Below, piece by piece: positions 7,879 to 16,361 of a stretch of DNA of 58,147 nucleotides. The notes beneath the pieces are model-generated. The model searched no databases, was not told the DNA's origin, and worked only from the letters and a program-made list of their open reading frames with translations. How positions within the stretch are numbered: the stretch's first letter is position 1; each line of letters begins with the position of its first letter. Both the position numbers and the translations under genes were made by a program. The DNA comes from an uncultured Bacilli bacterium (GTDB lineage: Bacteria; Bacillota_I; Bacilli_A; ML615J-28; CAG-313). The stretch spans positions 1 through 58,147 of the forward strand of contig CATLBQ010000008.1 of NCBI GenBank assembly GCA_949879765.1, given 5' to 3'.

Positions 7879-9510
7879 TTTTATACTTTCTTTTTCTTTT
7901 TCACTCATAGACAATAAACTCATTCGTAAAATTGTATTTCGATAAGACAAATAGGCTTCCACTTCCGCATTCAAGTAATCAAAACGTTGATATCCTAAAA
8001 TTCGTTTACTCATAGATAATTTATCATCTAAAAAGATTCGATATGAAAAAAGGTGAATCAGCCGCTGTAGGGATTCATTTTCACCACAAACCGTGAATAT
8101 AAAATAAAACCCATTTTTTGCGCCTACCTCTAATAGATAAAATAATTTTTCAAGTAAATCATTTTCTAATGCCAATAATTCTACTCCGTGTATAATAACG
8201 AGTTCTTGTTTTTCTTTCTTTTTTACCTTTTGATTGTACTGCTCAAGTGAGGATACTCCGTTTTCTTGCAATTTTTGAATTCGCTCATTTAATAAACTAA
8301 GCACAGCATTTAATTCATCCATTTGATGACTGGTTGATAATACTGTATTTTGATGCAAATCCATTAAAAAATAATCTATTTCTTTCTTTTGATGAAAAAT
8401 GCCTAAAATAATACTATCTATGTAGTGTGCAATTCGCTTTGTATCTTTTCCTATAATTAAGAGTTTATTTTCATTTGCGTCAAGCATCAATTGCTCATTG
8501 CGATCATCCATACCAAAGATAATTTCATCTTTGTGTCCCACTGCTAACTCGCCTATTGTAAGTGGTACTTGATAAGCATTGGTTAATTCTACCATCAACT
8601 CTTTTTTGACATCATCAAATTTAAGCAAAAATTTATCAAAGTAAGTATTCAACTTACTCTGAAATAAATTAAAATCAATGTTATGATAAGAAGCAATGAA
8701 GAAAACCGTTACATTTCGACAAACAATATAGGATATCTCCGCATAAAAGTAATTCATCTGATTCAAAATGTTTTGGATTTTTTTCACATGCTCTTTGGCT
8801 AACTTCAGTTCATTTTGATAAATATTTTCATGATGGGTATTTTCAATCTTATATCTCACCTTTGTTTTTTGATAAGAGGCATCATAAGTATCTAGTACCT
8901 GATGCAATGAACTTGCTGTTCTTCTACACCTCTTATAAATGCCTTGGAAGAAATGAATAATCATTTTCAAGAAATCTTTGATGGTCTTTTTACAAATAAA
9001 AACAATACCTAAAAAAATCAATACAATACTTAATAATACTACCCCTATTTCTGAAAACAAATAATAAAAGCAATAAAATATCAATCCACCAATGATGCCT
9101 CCACCTACAATCGCATCAGGATTTTCGCTTTTGAAGGCATTAAAATACAATCGAAACGTCAGTTTCAAATAGTTTTCATCATAGGCCTTTACAAAACGGT
9201 GCATCGCAAAGTGTGATAGTAAAATGATGGATAAAATTGATATAAAGATACCTAAATAACGTACATTATTTACCTTTAATTTTTGATGTACCAAAATGCA
9301 ACGAATACCATAGGCGATTGTTAAAAACGTAACCATAAAATACCAATCTCCAAAAAGTAATTTGGTCATCAACATCAAATATTTTCCAACTAGTCCCAAT
9401 TTAGCGATGGATAACATGGATAAAATCAAAAGGACTATACCTAATATTTCATAATAGAAAACTCGTTCATTGTCTTTAGCTTCTAATGTCTGGTACTTCT
9501 CTTTTGCCAT
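7873..9510 (-). CDS. FtsK/SpoIIIE-like membrane protein with a degenerate ATPase domain
   Basis: The N-terminal 190 or so residues hold four to five hydrophobic segments arranged like the FtsK/SpoIIIE four-helix membrane domain. After a linker, the C-terminal half follows the SpoIIIE motor in order: the stretch KLLIIGKDTKRIAHYIDSII stands where LLIAGATGSGKS is expected, YFLMDLHQN where LLLIDPK is expected, LNERIQKLQENGVSSLEQYN for the ERRYEKF..GVRNIEGYN region, and VIIHGVELL for the Walker B VIIDELADL. Both the Walker A Gly-Lys-Ser and the acidic Walker B residues are gone, so ATP hydrolysis is unlikely, and the DNA-reading gamma domain is absent. I chose the start at 9510, 6 bases after GGGGGG; MM at 9513 is possible. 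Role unknown; a structural or regulatory paralogue of the DNA translocase is inference. Confidence 0.7.
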   Translation of the reverse strand: MAKEKYQTLEAKDNERVFYYEILGIVLLILSMLSIAKLGLVGKYLMLMTKLLFGDWYFMVTFLTIAYGIRCILVHQKLKVNNVRYLGIFISILSIILLSHFAMHRFVKAYDENYLKLTFRLYFNAFKSENPDAIVGGGIIGGLIFYCFYYLFSEIGVVLLSIVLIFLGIVFICKKTIKDFLKMIIHFFQGIYKRCRRTASSLHQVLDTYDASYQKTKVRYKIENTHHENIYQNELKLAKEHVKKIQNILNQMNYFYAEISYIVCRNVTVFFIASYHNIDFNLFQSKLNTYFDKFLLKFDDVKKELMVELTNAYQVPLTIGELAVGHKDEIIFGMDDRNEQLMLDANENKLLIIGKDTKRIAHYIDSIILGIFHQKKEIDYFLMDLHQNTVLSTSHQMDELNAVLSLLNERIQKLQENGVSSLEQYNQKVKKKEKQELVIIHGVELLALENDLLEKLFYLLEVGAKNGFYFIFTVCGENESLQRLIHLFSYRIFLDDKLSMSKRILGYQRFDYLNAEVEAYLSYRNTILRMSLLSMSEKEKESIKK

Positions 9511-9576
9511 CATAATCCCCCCATTTTCCTCCCTATATTTAACCACAAATGATGTACATTTTTTGTAGAAAAAGAA

Positions 9577-9606
9577 AAACACCCAAGGAAAATTCCTTAA
9601 GTGTTT
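9577..9606 (-). terminator. Terminator after rpmG
   Basis: A 12-bp stem (9595-9606 with 9577-9588, two G-U pairs) is followed on the minus strand by a T-rich run. It separates the L33 gene from the FtsK-like gene. Confidence 0.75.
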
Positions 9607-9617
9607 CATTTCTTAAA

Positions 9618-9773
9618 CTATTTTTTAGTTTTTTCTTTGTGAAGTGTAGTTTTCTTACAACGAGGGCAATATTTCTTTTGTTCTAAACGATCTGGAGTAT
9701 TTCGTTTATTTTTTTCGGTTAAATAATTTTCTTCGCCACATACACTACATTTTAAAATAAAATTAATGCGCAT
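9618..9773 (-). CDS. rpmG: 50S ribosomal protein L33, zinc-binding form
   Basis: A 51-residue protein beginning [20 protein letters not shown]. It carries two Cys pairs, Cys9/Cys12 and Cys36/Cys39 (CSVC and CPRC), the zinc ribbon of the C+ form of L33, and the basic [11 protein letters not shown] end. GGGAGGAG lies 7 bases before the ATG. A good sigma-A promoter (TTGATA, 17 bases, TATAAT) and a terminator make it a single-gene unit. It is short enough to be missed by length-filtered gene calling. Low-GC bacteria often keep both C+ and C- L33 copies, exchanged under zinc limitation. Confidence 0.95.
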   Translation of the reverse strand: MRINFILKCSVCGEENYLTEKNKRNTPDRLEQKKYCPRCKKTTLHKEKTKK

Positions 9774-9801
9774 TTCTAAGCTCCTCCCGATAAATCAATT
9801 T

Positions 9802-9830
9802 ATTATACTATAAATTAAATTTTTTATCAA
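9802..9830 (-). promoter_or_regulatory. Sigma-A promoter of rpmG
   Basis: -35 TTGATA (9825-9830), a 17-base spacer and -10 TATAAT (9802-9807), reading toward rpmG. Confidence 0.75.
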
Positions 9831-9870
9831 CAAAATACACCTTTTTATTTGCGTTTTTTAGAATCATTGC

Positions 9871-10098
9871 CTATTTTTCAAAAAGCCCCTTCTTTTCAAC
9901 AATAGATGTGACTTGATATCCTGCTTCTTCAATGGCTTTGATTAATGCATCATCAGTTACATCACCTTGAACAACTGCTTGATTTTTTGCTAAACTCACT
10001 TTTACTTGTTTGAGTTGATTTAAATCAGTCAAAGCCTTTTCAACTCTTGCCACACAATGTTCACATTTCATTCCACTAATTTGAATTGTCTTTTTCAT
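9871..10098 (-). CDS. copZ: Copper chaperone, heavy-metal-associated domain
   Basis: A 75-residue single HMA domain with the metal-binding GMKCEHC motif at residues 9-15 and the usual beta-alpha-beta-beta-alpha-beta length. It overlaps the 3' end of the copper ATPase gene by 4 bases, so the two are translated together. CopZ proteins carry Cu(I) to CopA or to the copper repressor. No copper repressor gene (CsoR or CopY) is visible beside it. Confidence 0.9.
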   Translation of the reverse strand: MKKTIQISGMKCEHCVARVEKALTDLNQLKQVKVSLAKNQAVVQGDVTDDALIKAIEEAGYQVTSIVEKKGLFEK

Positions 10099-12335
10099 AT
10101 TGATTCCTTTCTGAACATATTGATTCGAAGTGCATTAAGCACGACACACACTGAGCTTAAGCTCATTGCTATCGCACATAACATCGGACTGAGCACTAGT
10201 CCATTGACATAATATAGTGCACCTGCCGCAATCGGGATAAAACATGCATTATAGAAAAATGCCCAAAATAGGTTCATCTTGATGGTACGAATGACCTTTT
10301 TACTTAACGCAATCGCTGTAGGGATATCTGTCAAATCATCTTTCATTAAAACAACTTCAGCACAATCGATGGCAACATCTGTTCCACTTCCCATAGCAAT
10401 ACCAATATCTGCTTTCATCAATGCAACAGAATCGTTGATTCCATCTCCAACCATAGCGATTTTCTTTCCTTCTGTATGCAAGGTTTCAATGACACTGGCC
10501 TTTTCTTCTGGAATCACTTGCGAAATAACATGGTCAATATGGGCATCACTTGCGATTACATCTGCCACTTTTTTTTGATCACCCGTCAGCATCACCACAT
10601 CCATATGCAAAGCTTTCAGTGCTTCTACTGCTTGAATACTCGTTGGTTTTAATTCATCTCGAAGGGCAATCATACCTAATATCTTTTCCTTAGAAAATAC
10701 AAAAACGACTGTTTTTCCCTCTGACAAAAGTGCTTCATACGGTTCTTGTTGATAGGGTTGATTTAAGAAACTAGCTTGGCCACAAAAATATTCTATGTCC
10801 TCAATTTTTCCTTTGACGCCTTGGCCAATACAGTTTTCAAATTCTACTACTTCAAGCAGATTCACTTTTTCTTGTTTGGCGTACTCAACAATACTATGAC
10901 TGAGTGGATGTTCTGAATTTTTTTCAAGTGTTGCAGCAATTTGCATAAGTTCTTGCTTCGATGCAGAAACTGGAATGACATCTGTCACCACAGGAAGACC
11001 CCTAGTTAATGTGCCCGTTTTATCAAAAACTACAGTATTTACTGCACATAAATTTTCTAAACTCTCACCAGATTTAATCAAAATACCATACCGGACTGCT
11101 TTATATGTACCCACCATAATAGCAACTGGCGTAGCTAAACCCAAAGCACATGGACAAGAAATAACCAAAACAGAAATAGCTCTAGCCAAACTAAACTCAA
11201 AATCCTGCTTGACAATTATCCAAATCACAAAAGTAACCAAAGCAATGCCCATAACAATGGGCACAAAAAATAGACTAACTCTATCCGCAAGACGGGCAGT
11301 AGATGCTTTGGAATTACTAGCGACATCTACCAAATCAATAATCTTTTGAAGCGTTGTATCAAAGCTTTCACAACTAGCCTCTATTTTCATTACTCCGTTT
11401 AAATTGGTTGTACCACTTTTTACTAAACTGCCGATTTCTTTTGTTACAGGTACGGATTCACCAGTTAAACTCGATTCATCAACAGCACTCATTCCTTCGA
11501 CTACTTTTCCATCAATGGGAATCAAAGTCCCAGGTTTCACCAATACAATATCCCCAATTTGTATATCCTCTACTTCTATTTCTACCTCTGTATTCCCTTG
11601 AATTAATGTCGCTGTTTTCGGTGTCAAATCGAGCAATTCGCCAATGGCTTTTGTTGCCCTTCCTTTTGATTTTTTCTCTACAAATTTTCCTAAAGAGACG
11701 AAAACAACAATCATGGCACTCGATTCAAAATATAACTCCATATGATAATTTTCTATCCAATCATGTCTTTGATAGATTACACCTAAAATGACCATAATCC
11801 AAGAAAACAAACCATAACCTAGACTTGCAATAGAGCCAAGCGCAATTAATGAGTCCATATTAGGAGACAATTTAAATAATCGTTTGGTTCCATTAATAAA
11901 ATAGTGACGATTCATCACCAAAATAGGCATCAATAGGATCAATTGAATAAGACCATTGAGATAAGCATAATTGTGCTCAAAAAAGATATGAGGTAATGGT
12001 AACCCCAACATTGAACCCATTGAAAAATACATCAGTACAATCAATAAGATGATTGAAGCGATGAGGACATTCCGTTTTTTCTTTTCCTCTTTATCATTCG
12101 TTTCATTTAGTTTTTTACTTCTATCATAAATAGAAGCTGTATATCCTCCGTTTTGAACTGCTTCAATAATTTGTTGATTGGATGTGATAGCCTCATCAAA
12201 CTCAACAACCATTGTTCCCGTCATTAAACTAACATCGACTTGTTGTATCCCCTCTAATTTTTGTACATCATGCTCAACATGGGCACTACAACTAGAACAA
12301 GTCATTCCCCCAACGTTAAACTTTTTTCTTATCAT
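10095..12335 (-). CDS. copA: Copper-exporting P1B-type ATPase
   Basis: A 746-residue P1B ATPase of the cell membrane that pumps Cu(I) out. One N-terminal HMA domain with GGMTCSSC (residues 9-16) is followed by eight predicted membrane helices. The actuator motif TGES is at 291-294, the intramembrane metal site CPC at 394-396, the phosphorylation motif DKTGT at 438-442, and GDGIND lies near residue 650. The CPC motif marks the copper/silver subclass. The length is usual for CopA with a single HMA domain. copZ follows with a 4-base overlap. The upstream 110 bases hold no operator that I recognise. Confidence 0.94.
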   Translation of the reverse strand: MIRKKFNVGGMTCSSCSAHVEHDVQKLEGIQQVDVSLMTGTMVVEFDEAITSNQQIIEAVQNGGYTASIYDRSKKLNETNDKEEKKKRNVLIASIILLIVLMYFSMGSMLGLPLPHIFFEHNYAYLNGLIQLILLMPILVMNRHYFINGTKRLFKLSPNMDSLIALGSIASLGYGLFSWIMVILGVIYQRHDWIENYHMELYFESSAMIVVFVSLGKFVEKKSKGRATKAIGELLDLTPKTATLIQGNTEVEIEVEDIQIGDIVLVKPGTLIPIDGKVVEGMSAVDESSLTGESVPVTKEIGSLVKSGTTNLNGVMKIEASCESFDTTLQKIIDLVDVASNSKASTARLADRVSLFFVPIVMGIALVTFVIWIIVKQDFEFSLARAISVLVISCPCALGLATPVAIMVGTYKAVRYGILIKSGESLENLCAVNTVVFDKTGTLTRGLPVVTDVIPVSASKQELMQIAATLEKNSEHPLSHSIVEYAKQEKVNLLEVVEFENCIGQGVKGKIEDIEYFCGQASFLNQPYQQEPYEALLSEGKTVVFVFSKEKILGMIALRDELKPTSIQAVEALKALHMDVVMLTGDQKKVADVIASDAHIDHVISQVIPEEKASVIETLHTEGKKIAMVGDGINDSVALMKADIGIAMGSGTDVAIDCAEVVLMKDDLTDIPTAIALSKKVIRTIKMNLFWAFFYNACFIPIAAGALYYVNGLVLSPMLCAIAMSLSSVCVVLNALRINMFRKESI

Positions 12336-12424
12336 AGACTACCTCCGTCTTTTTATTTTACCATTATTCATCGTTTTTTTATTTTGATTTGCTTATATTA
12401 TTCTTATTTTGACCTAAAAAAAGA

Positions 12425-12453
12425 AAAATAACCGAAAAGTTTTCGGTTATTTT
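12425..12453. terminator. Terminator between copA promoter region and the alcohol dehydrogenase
   Basis: A 12-bp perfect stem (12425-12436 with 12442-12453) overlaps the dehydrogenase stop codon and is followed on the minus strand by CTTTTTTT. Confidence 0.75.
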
Positions 12454-13616
12454 GCATAATTAAAAATCGTTTGAATAGCTTGTTGATCAAGTGGTAAAAA
12501 ACCTGGTATCGTTTGTGTATTATTTTGAGTAGCCCTGTCAATTAACTCTTGTAATTGCAGTTCAGTTAATCCAATTTCTTTCCAGGATACAGGCATTCCT
12601 AAATCGCTAAAGAATTGTTTCAATGCGTCAATGCCTGTGGCAATCGTTTTTTCTTTACTTTCTTCATGTATTTCAAATACTTCAACAAATAAACGATAAC
12701 ATTTATCTACCAAATGTGAAGAAATATATTTTAACCAGGCTGGAAAAAGAATGGCGAGGCCTGCCCCATGAGCAATTTGATCATACATTCCACTTAAAAT
12801 ATGTTCTAATTTGTGAACCGTAAAATACATTTTCACGCCCATTCCTGTTAGCCCATTATGAGAAAAACTGCTTGCAATCATTAGCGTTGCTCGCGCTTCA
12901 TAATCTTGGAGATATAGTTGTACTTTTTTACCAGCTTGAACCACTGATTTTAAAAGTGCAAGTGCTATCTCATCCGTAAAAGAAAGTGAACTTTCTACAA
13001 CCAAATATCGTTCTAATGTGTGCATTAAAATATCTACAATACCACAAGCCGTTTGATAAGGTGAGACACTATAAGTTAATTCAGGATTCATAATGGCAAA
13101 AAGAGGTCGGACACAATCTGTATTAAAGCCATTTTTTATATGATATTGCGGATGACTGACCACACAAGAGTTGCTCAATTCACTCCCTGCTGCGCTAATC
13201 GTTAAAATGACCCCAATAGGTAGTGCCTGTTCTGGTGTTTTTTCATGGGTGTGGAATAGCCAAGGGTCAAAATCAACACAAGCCCCACAAGCAATTGATT
13301 TGGCAGAATCAATGACTGATCCACCGCCTACGGCAAGAATAAAATCGATTTGTTCTTCTTTTACCAATTGCACTCCTTTTCGAACCAAATCAATTTTTGG
13401 ATTTGGCTCAACACCACCGAATTCAACATAGTCAATTTGTGCTTGTTGTAATGAAGCAATTACCCGTTGATATAACCCTGTTTGAAAAATCGAATGCTTT
13501 CCATAATGAAAAAGTATTTTTTTGTAACCATAATTTGCAATAATCTCTCCAATATGTATTTCTTGATGAGGACCAAATATAATTTTAGTTGGCGAATAAT
13601 AGGTAAATGGAATCAT
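12447..13616 (-). CDS. Iron-containing alcohol dehydrogenase (butanol dehydrogenase type)
   Basis: Group III, NAD(P)H-dependent alcohol dehydrogenase of 389 residues. The nucleotide-binding segment GGGSVIDSAK is at residues 97-106. The metal ligands fit the family pattern: Asp195 and His199 in GIVDILMHTLE, and two His in HKLEHILSGMYDQIAHGAG. The overall sequence resembles the BdhA/YugJ/YqhD branch, which reduces aldehydes to primary alcohols. It is the last gene of a long minus-strand run, 9 bases after the formate/nitrite channel, which would suit fermentative growth. The exact substrate cannot be told. Confidence 0.88.
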   Translation of the reverse strand: MIPFTYYSPTKIIFGPHQEIHIGEIIANYGYKKILFHYGKHSIFQTGLYQRVIASLQQAQIDYVEFGGVEPNPKIDLVRKGVQLVKEEQIDFILAVGGGSVIDSAKSIACGACVDFDPWLFHTHEKTPEQALPIGVILTISAAGSELSNSCVVSHPQYHIKNGFNTDCVRPLFAIMNPELTYSVSPYQTACGIVDILMHTLERYLVVESSLSFTDEIALALLKSVVQAGKKVQLYLQDYEARATLMIASSFSHNGLTGMGVKMYFTVHKLEHILSGMYDQIAHGAGLAILFPAWLKYISSHLVDKCYRLFVEVFEIHEESKEKTIATGIDALKQFFSDLGMPVSWKEIGLTELQLQELIDRATQNNTQTIPGFLPLDQQAIQTIFNYAK

Positions 13617-13625
13617 ACTTTTCTC

Positions 13626-14291
13626 CTATCCATTGGAAATTATTTTTTTACATAGGGGAATAAGAAATCCCCCTATTGAATTGCCCATTAGCACAAAGAG
13701 AATGGAACTTACACTTTGAAAGGTTATGGTTTCATCTAAAGAAAAATAAAACATATTGGCAACGCAGTGTTCAAATTCACAAAGAATAAAGCCGGCTATA
13801 CAAAGAATTAAAACGACATATTTACCTATTGGATGTTCTATTTTCGCAAATCCTTCTACCGCAAAATAAATCAACATTCCACAACACATACCAAGCAAGA
13901 GCAATTTCCACCAACTATAACTCATTTTTGTAGCAATCATTGTCTCAACAAATTCAGGCATTGCAAATAAATTTCTAAATAGCCATCCCATAAGAAGTGC
14001 CCCCAAATAATTCCCGATGCATCCTAAAAGGAGTTGAAGGGGATAATAACTTCCATCAGGCATTTGAAACCGTTCAAATACATAGCAAATCTTACCCGTG
14101 TATAGGAAAAAACCAAAATTGCAAATTAAAATCAATCCTATAGGAAATAAGAATGCGGCAAGAGCTAAATTAGATGTGAGATTTCTGGTTTGAATATACA
14201 ATAATCCACCAATGGCAATGCAGATTCCCGCAAATATCCCTTGGATAAAAACCGATACATAACGCATATATTTCTTATTTGAATGGTTCAT
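13626..14291 (-). CDS. Formate/nitrite transporter (FNT) family channel
   Basis: A 221-residue integral membrane protein with six predicted helices. The family signature EHCVANMFYF is visible in the second half, with the half-helix region NFGFFLYTG in the first; these line the pore in FocA/NirC/HSC-type pentamers. Its start overlaps the upstream cyclophilin gene by 17 bases; a second ATG at codon 9 is possible. FNT proteins move formate, nitrite, hydrosulfide or lactate, and the sequence does not say which. Neighbouring fermentation genes make formate or another weak acid likely (inference). Confidence 0.85.
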   Translation of the reverse strand: MNHSNKKYMRYVSVFIQGIFAGICIAIGGLLYIQTRNLTSNLALAAFLFPIGLILICNFGFFLYTGKICYVFERFQMPDGSYYPLQLLLGCIGNYLGALLMGWLFRNLFAMPEFVETMIATKMSYSWWKLLLLGMCCGMLIYFAVEGFAKIEHPIGKYVVLILCIAGFILCEFEHCVANMFYFSLDETITFQSVSSILFVLMGNSIGGFLIPLCKKIISNG

Positions 14292-14928
14292 TGCTTACGT
14301 TTACCTTTGTAATTGAAATGATTTCAGTTGGAAAATCATCGAATCCATAACCTAGTGTTCCAGTTTTGATTTCGCTAAATTTTAGAATGACATCATTACT
14401 TGCCTCATCGGTTGTCTTACCAAATGCCGCATAATCACCATCTAACCAAGTACAAGTTCCACAACAAAGGAAAAATTGAGAGGTTGCGGAATTGGGATTA
14501 GAAGTTCTAGCCATTGAAATGACACCTAATGTATGTTTGATGTCATTGTTTGGATAACCATTATTGGCAAATTCACCTTGAATAGGCTCAACTCCCTTTT
14601 TGTCCATCAAATTATTTCCTTCTACATAATATCCCCCGGTTTGAATCATAAATCCCGCAATAATGCGATGAAAAATAGTCCCCACATAAAAATCCTCTTG
14701 GGCGAGGCGAACAAAATTCTCAACGGATGCAGGGGCCTTGTCATGATAAAGGACAAGATGCACTCGATCTTTTGTTGAAAATTCAATTTCTGCATATACA
14801 TTTTGATTAAAATCTATCATATTGTTTTCTCCTTCTTCTTCTTTTGTTTTGGATTGACATGCACTTAGGCATAACATACTTTCCACTAAAAGTATCCATA
14901 CTATCATATATCGTAATATTTTTCTCAT
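14275..14928 (-). CDS. Cyclophilin-type peptidyl-prolyl isomerase, lipoprotein
   Basis: A 217-residue secreted foldase. Residues 1-24 form a lipoprotein signal peptide ending in LSAC with the lipidated Cys24, so it should sit on the outer face of the cell membrane. The remainder is a compact cyclophilin domain: IFHRIIAGFMIQTGG, GVISMARTSNPNSATSQFF and WLDGDYAAFGK are the conserved active-site strips (Arg in FHRI, Gln-Thr-Gly and Ser-Gln-Phe-Phe). It lies 32 bases after luxS with no terminator between. The role is presumably folding of exported proteins. Confidence 0.9.
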   Translation of the reverse strand: MRKILRYMIVWILLVESMLCLSACQSKTKEEEGENNMIDFNQNVYAEIEFSTKDRVHLVLYHDKAPASVENFVRLAQEDFYVGTIFHRIIAGFMIQTGGYYVEGNNLMDKKGVEPIQGEFANNGYPNNDIKHTLGVISMARTSNPNSATSQFFLCCGTCTWLDGDYAAFGKTTDEASNDVILKFSEIKTGTLGYGFDDFPTEIISITKVNVSNEPFK

Positions 14929-14960
14929 ATTCTATTCCTTATTATATAGTAAGTGTTCCC

Positions 14961-15452
14961 TTATGCGATTTCCGTTTCTGGATAAATATATTTTTCTTTC
15001 GTGAAATCATCTAAAACTTCTTTTTTGTATTTATTCATATATTTCTTCGCTAAATTCAGGTCTAAATCTTGATAATTTCCACATTCAATTGCTGATTCAC
15101 CTGGAAGTTTTCCCTCATAAGATAAAATATACTCCGTCATACTACACATCAACTTATAAATATCTAATGGATATAAATCTCCCACCATAATCAAATAAAA
15201 TCCAGTGCGACATCCCATCGGTCCAAAATAAATGACTTTTGTCCCCCATATTTTATCATTTCGTAAAAACGTAGCACCCAAATGTTCAATTGCATGGATT
15301 CCCCCCGTATCCATCACAGGTTCAACATTCGGACTCGTGATGCGTACATCAAATGTAGTTAAGCGATCAAACCCCAATTGATCTTTTCTAGAAATATATA
15401 ATCCTGAATGTAATTTTGTATGATCCACTAAAAAACTTGCAATTGTATTCAT
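14961..15452 (-). CDS. luxS: S-ribosylhomocysteine lyase
   Basis: Splits S-ribosylhomocysteine to homocysteine and the autoinducer-2 precursor DPD in the activated methyl cycle. The metal-binding motif H53-A-I-E56-H57 lies in GGIHAIEHLGAT; the catalytic Cys is in GPMGCRTGFYL, and the third metal ligand Cys in AIECGNYQDLDL. The 163-residue length is standard. It begins right after recO (stop and start abut) and so belongs to the era-recO run; no pfs or other methyl-cycle gene is nearby. Confidence 0.96.
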   Translation of the reverse strand: MNTIASFLVDHTKLHSGLYISRKDQLGFDRLTTFDVRITSPNVEPVMDTGGIHAIEHLGATFLRNDKIWGTKVIYFGPMGCRTGFYLIMVGDLYPLDIYKLMCSMTEYILSYEGKLPGESAIECGNYQDLDLNLAKKYMNKYKKEVLDDFTKEKYIYPETEIA

Positions 15453-16190
15453 TTATGACACCTTCTTTATAATTTGTTTGGCCTTACTTGTAAAGTCCAT
15501 GTACCTTTCATAATATTGATCAATTGTTTCATCTAACGAGACTTGGCTTTTGGCAATCAACTCAAGAAATACTTCATCGACTTTCTCCATTTTAATCAAA
15601 TATAAATACTTCCATATTTTGGTTTCAGTTACATCTAATTGATATCCTACTCTACTAGCACAAGAAGAACAAATTGTACCACCGAAAAATACCGAAAATG
15701 CATAATCATTTTCGATATTCTTACATCTCATACATTGATTGAGTATAGGTGAAATCCCTAGCAGATACAATAATTTGATTTCAAATAGATTGAGCACCAC
15801 ATGGGGATGATGAGTTATTTCTAACTGTTGCAAAATAGACTGTATAAAGTCATAGAACTGCGTTTTATTATCTATGTTTTCTGCAAACATCAAAACCTTT
15901 TCCGCAATCCCACTAAACAATAAACTTTTTTCGGTATCCATCTTTACCTGAGTATAGTTGGATAAAATAAAACCTTCTGTAAATGTAGATAGCGGTGATG
16001 GAGTCGTTGCTATATATTCTACTTCAACAGGAGCAATGGCGAAAGACTTATTCTTGCTATTGATTTTATTTGCTCCCCTTAAAATGGCTTGTTCTAATCC
16101 ATCGGGAGTAAGGATAGTAAGCATCCTCGCACTTTCTTTATAATCTCTAGAGGTGATTACGATTCCTTTTTTCTTTATTAATTTTTTCAT
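15453..16190 (-). CDS. recO: DNA repair protein RecO
   Basis: Recombination mediator that loads RecA on SSB-coated single strands together with RecR. An N-terminal OB fold (residues 1-80) includes KGIVITSRDYKESARMLTILT. The middle helical part holds a four-Cys zinc site, CMRC and CSSC, in NQCMRCKN and GGTICSSCAS. At 245 residues it has the normal size. The start at 16190 follows AAGGAAA by 8 bases and lies inside the upstream yqzL gene, a 44-base overlap. An in-frame start at 16238 has no ribosome binding site. Confidence 0.92.
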   Translation of the reverse strand: MKKLIKKKGIVITSRDYKESARMLTILTPDGLEQAILRGANKINSKNKSFAIAPVEVEYIATTPSPLSTFTEGFILSNYTQVKMDTEKSLLFSGIAEKVLMFAENIDNKTQFYDFIQSILQQLEITHHPHVVLNLFEIKLLYLLGISPILNQCMRCKNIENDYAFSVFFGGTICSSCASRVGYQLDVTETKIWKYLYLIKMEKVDEVFLELIAKSQVSLDETIDQYYERYMDFTSKAKQIIKKVS

Positions 16191-16290
16191 CTGCTGTTTC
16201 CTTCTTTCGATAGGATTTATACGTAAGATAATCTTCAATCTTTCCCGTTGAAGTAAATTGATCCCAAAGTTGATTGGATTTGTCGTTCAT
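16147..16290 (-). CDS. yqzL: YqzL family small protein
   Basis: A 47-residue protein, MNDKSNQLWDQFTSTGKIED at its start and YLTYKSYRKK after that. The Trp-x-x-Phe, Thr-Gly-x-Ile-x-x-Tyr-Leu pattern matches YqzL, which lies between era and recO in Bacillus. GGAGGG is 9 bases before the ATG at 16290; an ATG at 16299 sits too close to it. The last 44 bases overlap recO in another frame, so the two are probably translationally coupled. The function of YqzL is not known. Its position is the strongest support for the call. Confidence 0.75.
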   Translation of the reverse strand: MNDKSNQLWDQFTSTGKIEDYLTYKSYRKKETADEKINKEKRNRNHL

Positions 16291-16361
16291 CAAGTTCATC
16301 CCTCCTTACATATAGGATGGAAGAATTCAAATGTTTTATACTTTGGAAAAATTAACAGTTT

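Noticed and set aside
9508-9535. Four-codon leader (ATG GGG GGA TTA TGA) with its own GGGAGG just before the FtsK-like gene
   Set aside because: Too short to call a gene; the GGGGGG inside it more simply serves the main start. It could be a chance overlap.
10279-11791. Plus-strand open frames within copA
   Set aside because: They lie antisense to a full-length, motif-complete copper ATPase and lack ribosome binding sites.
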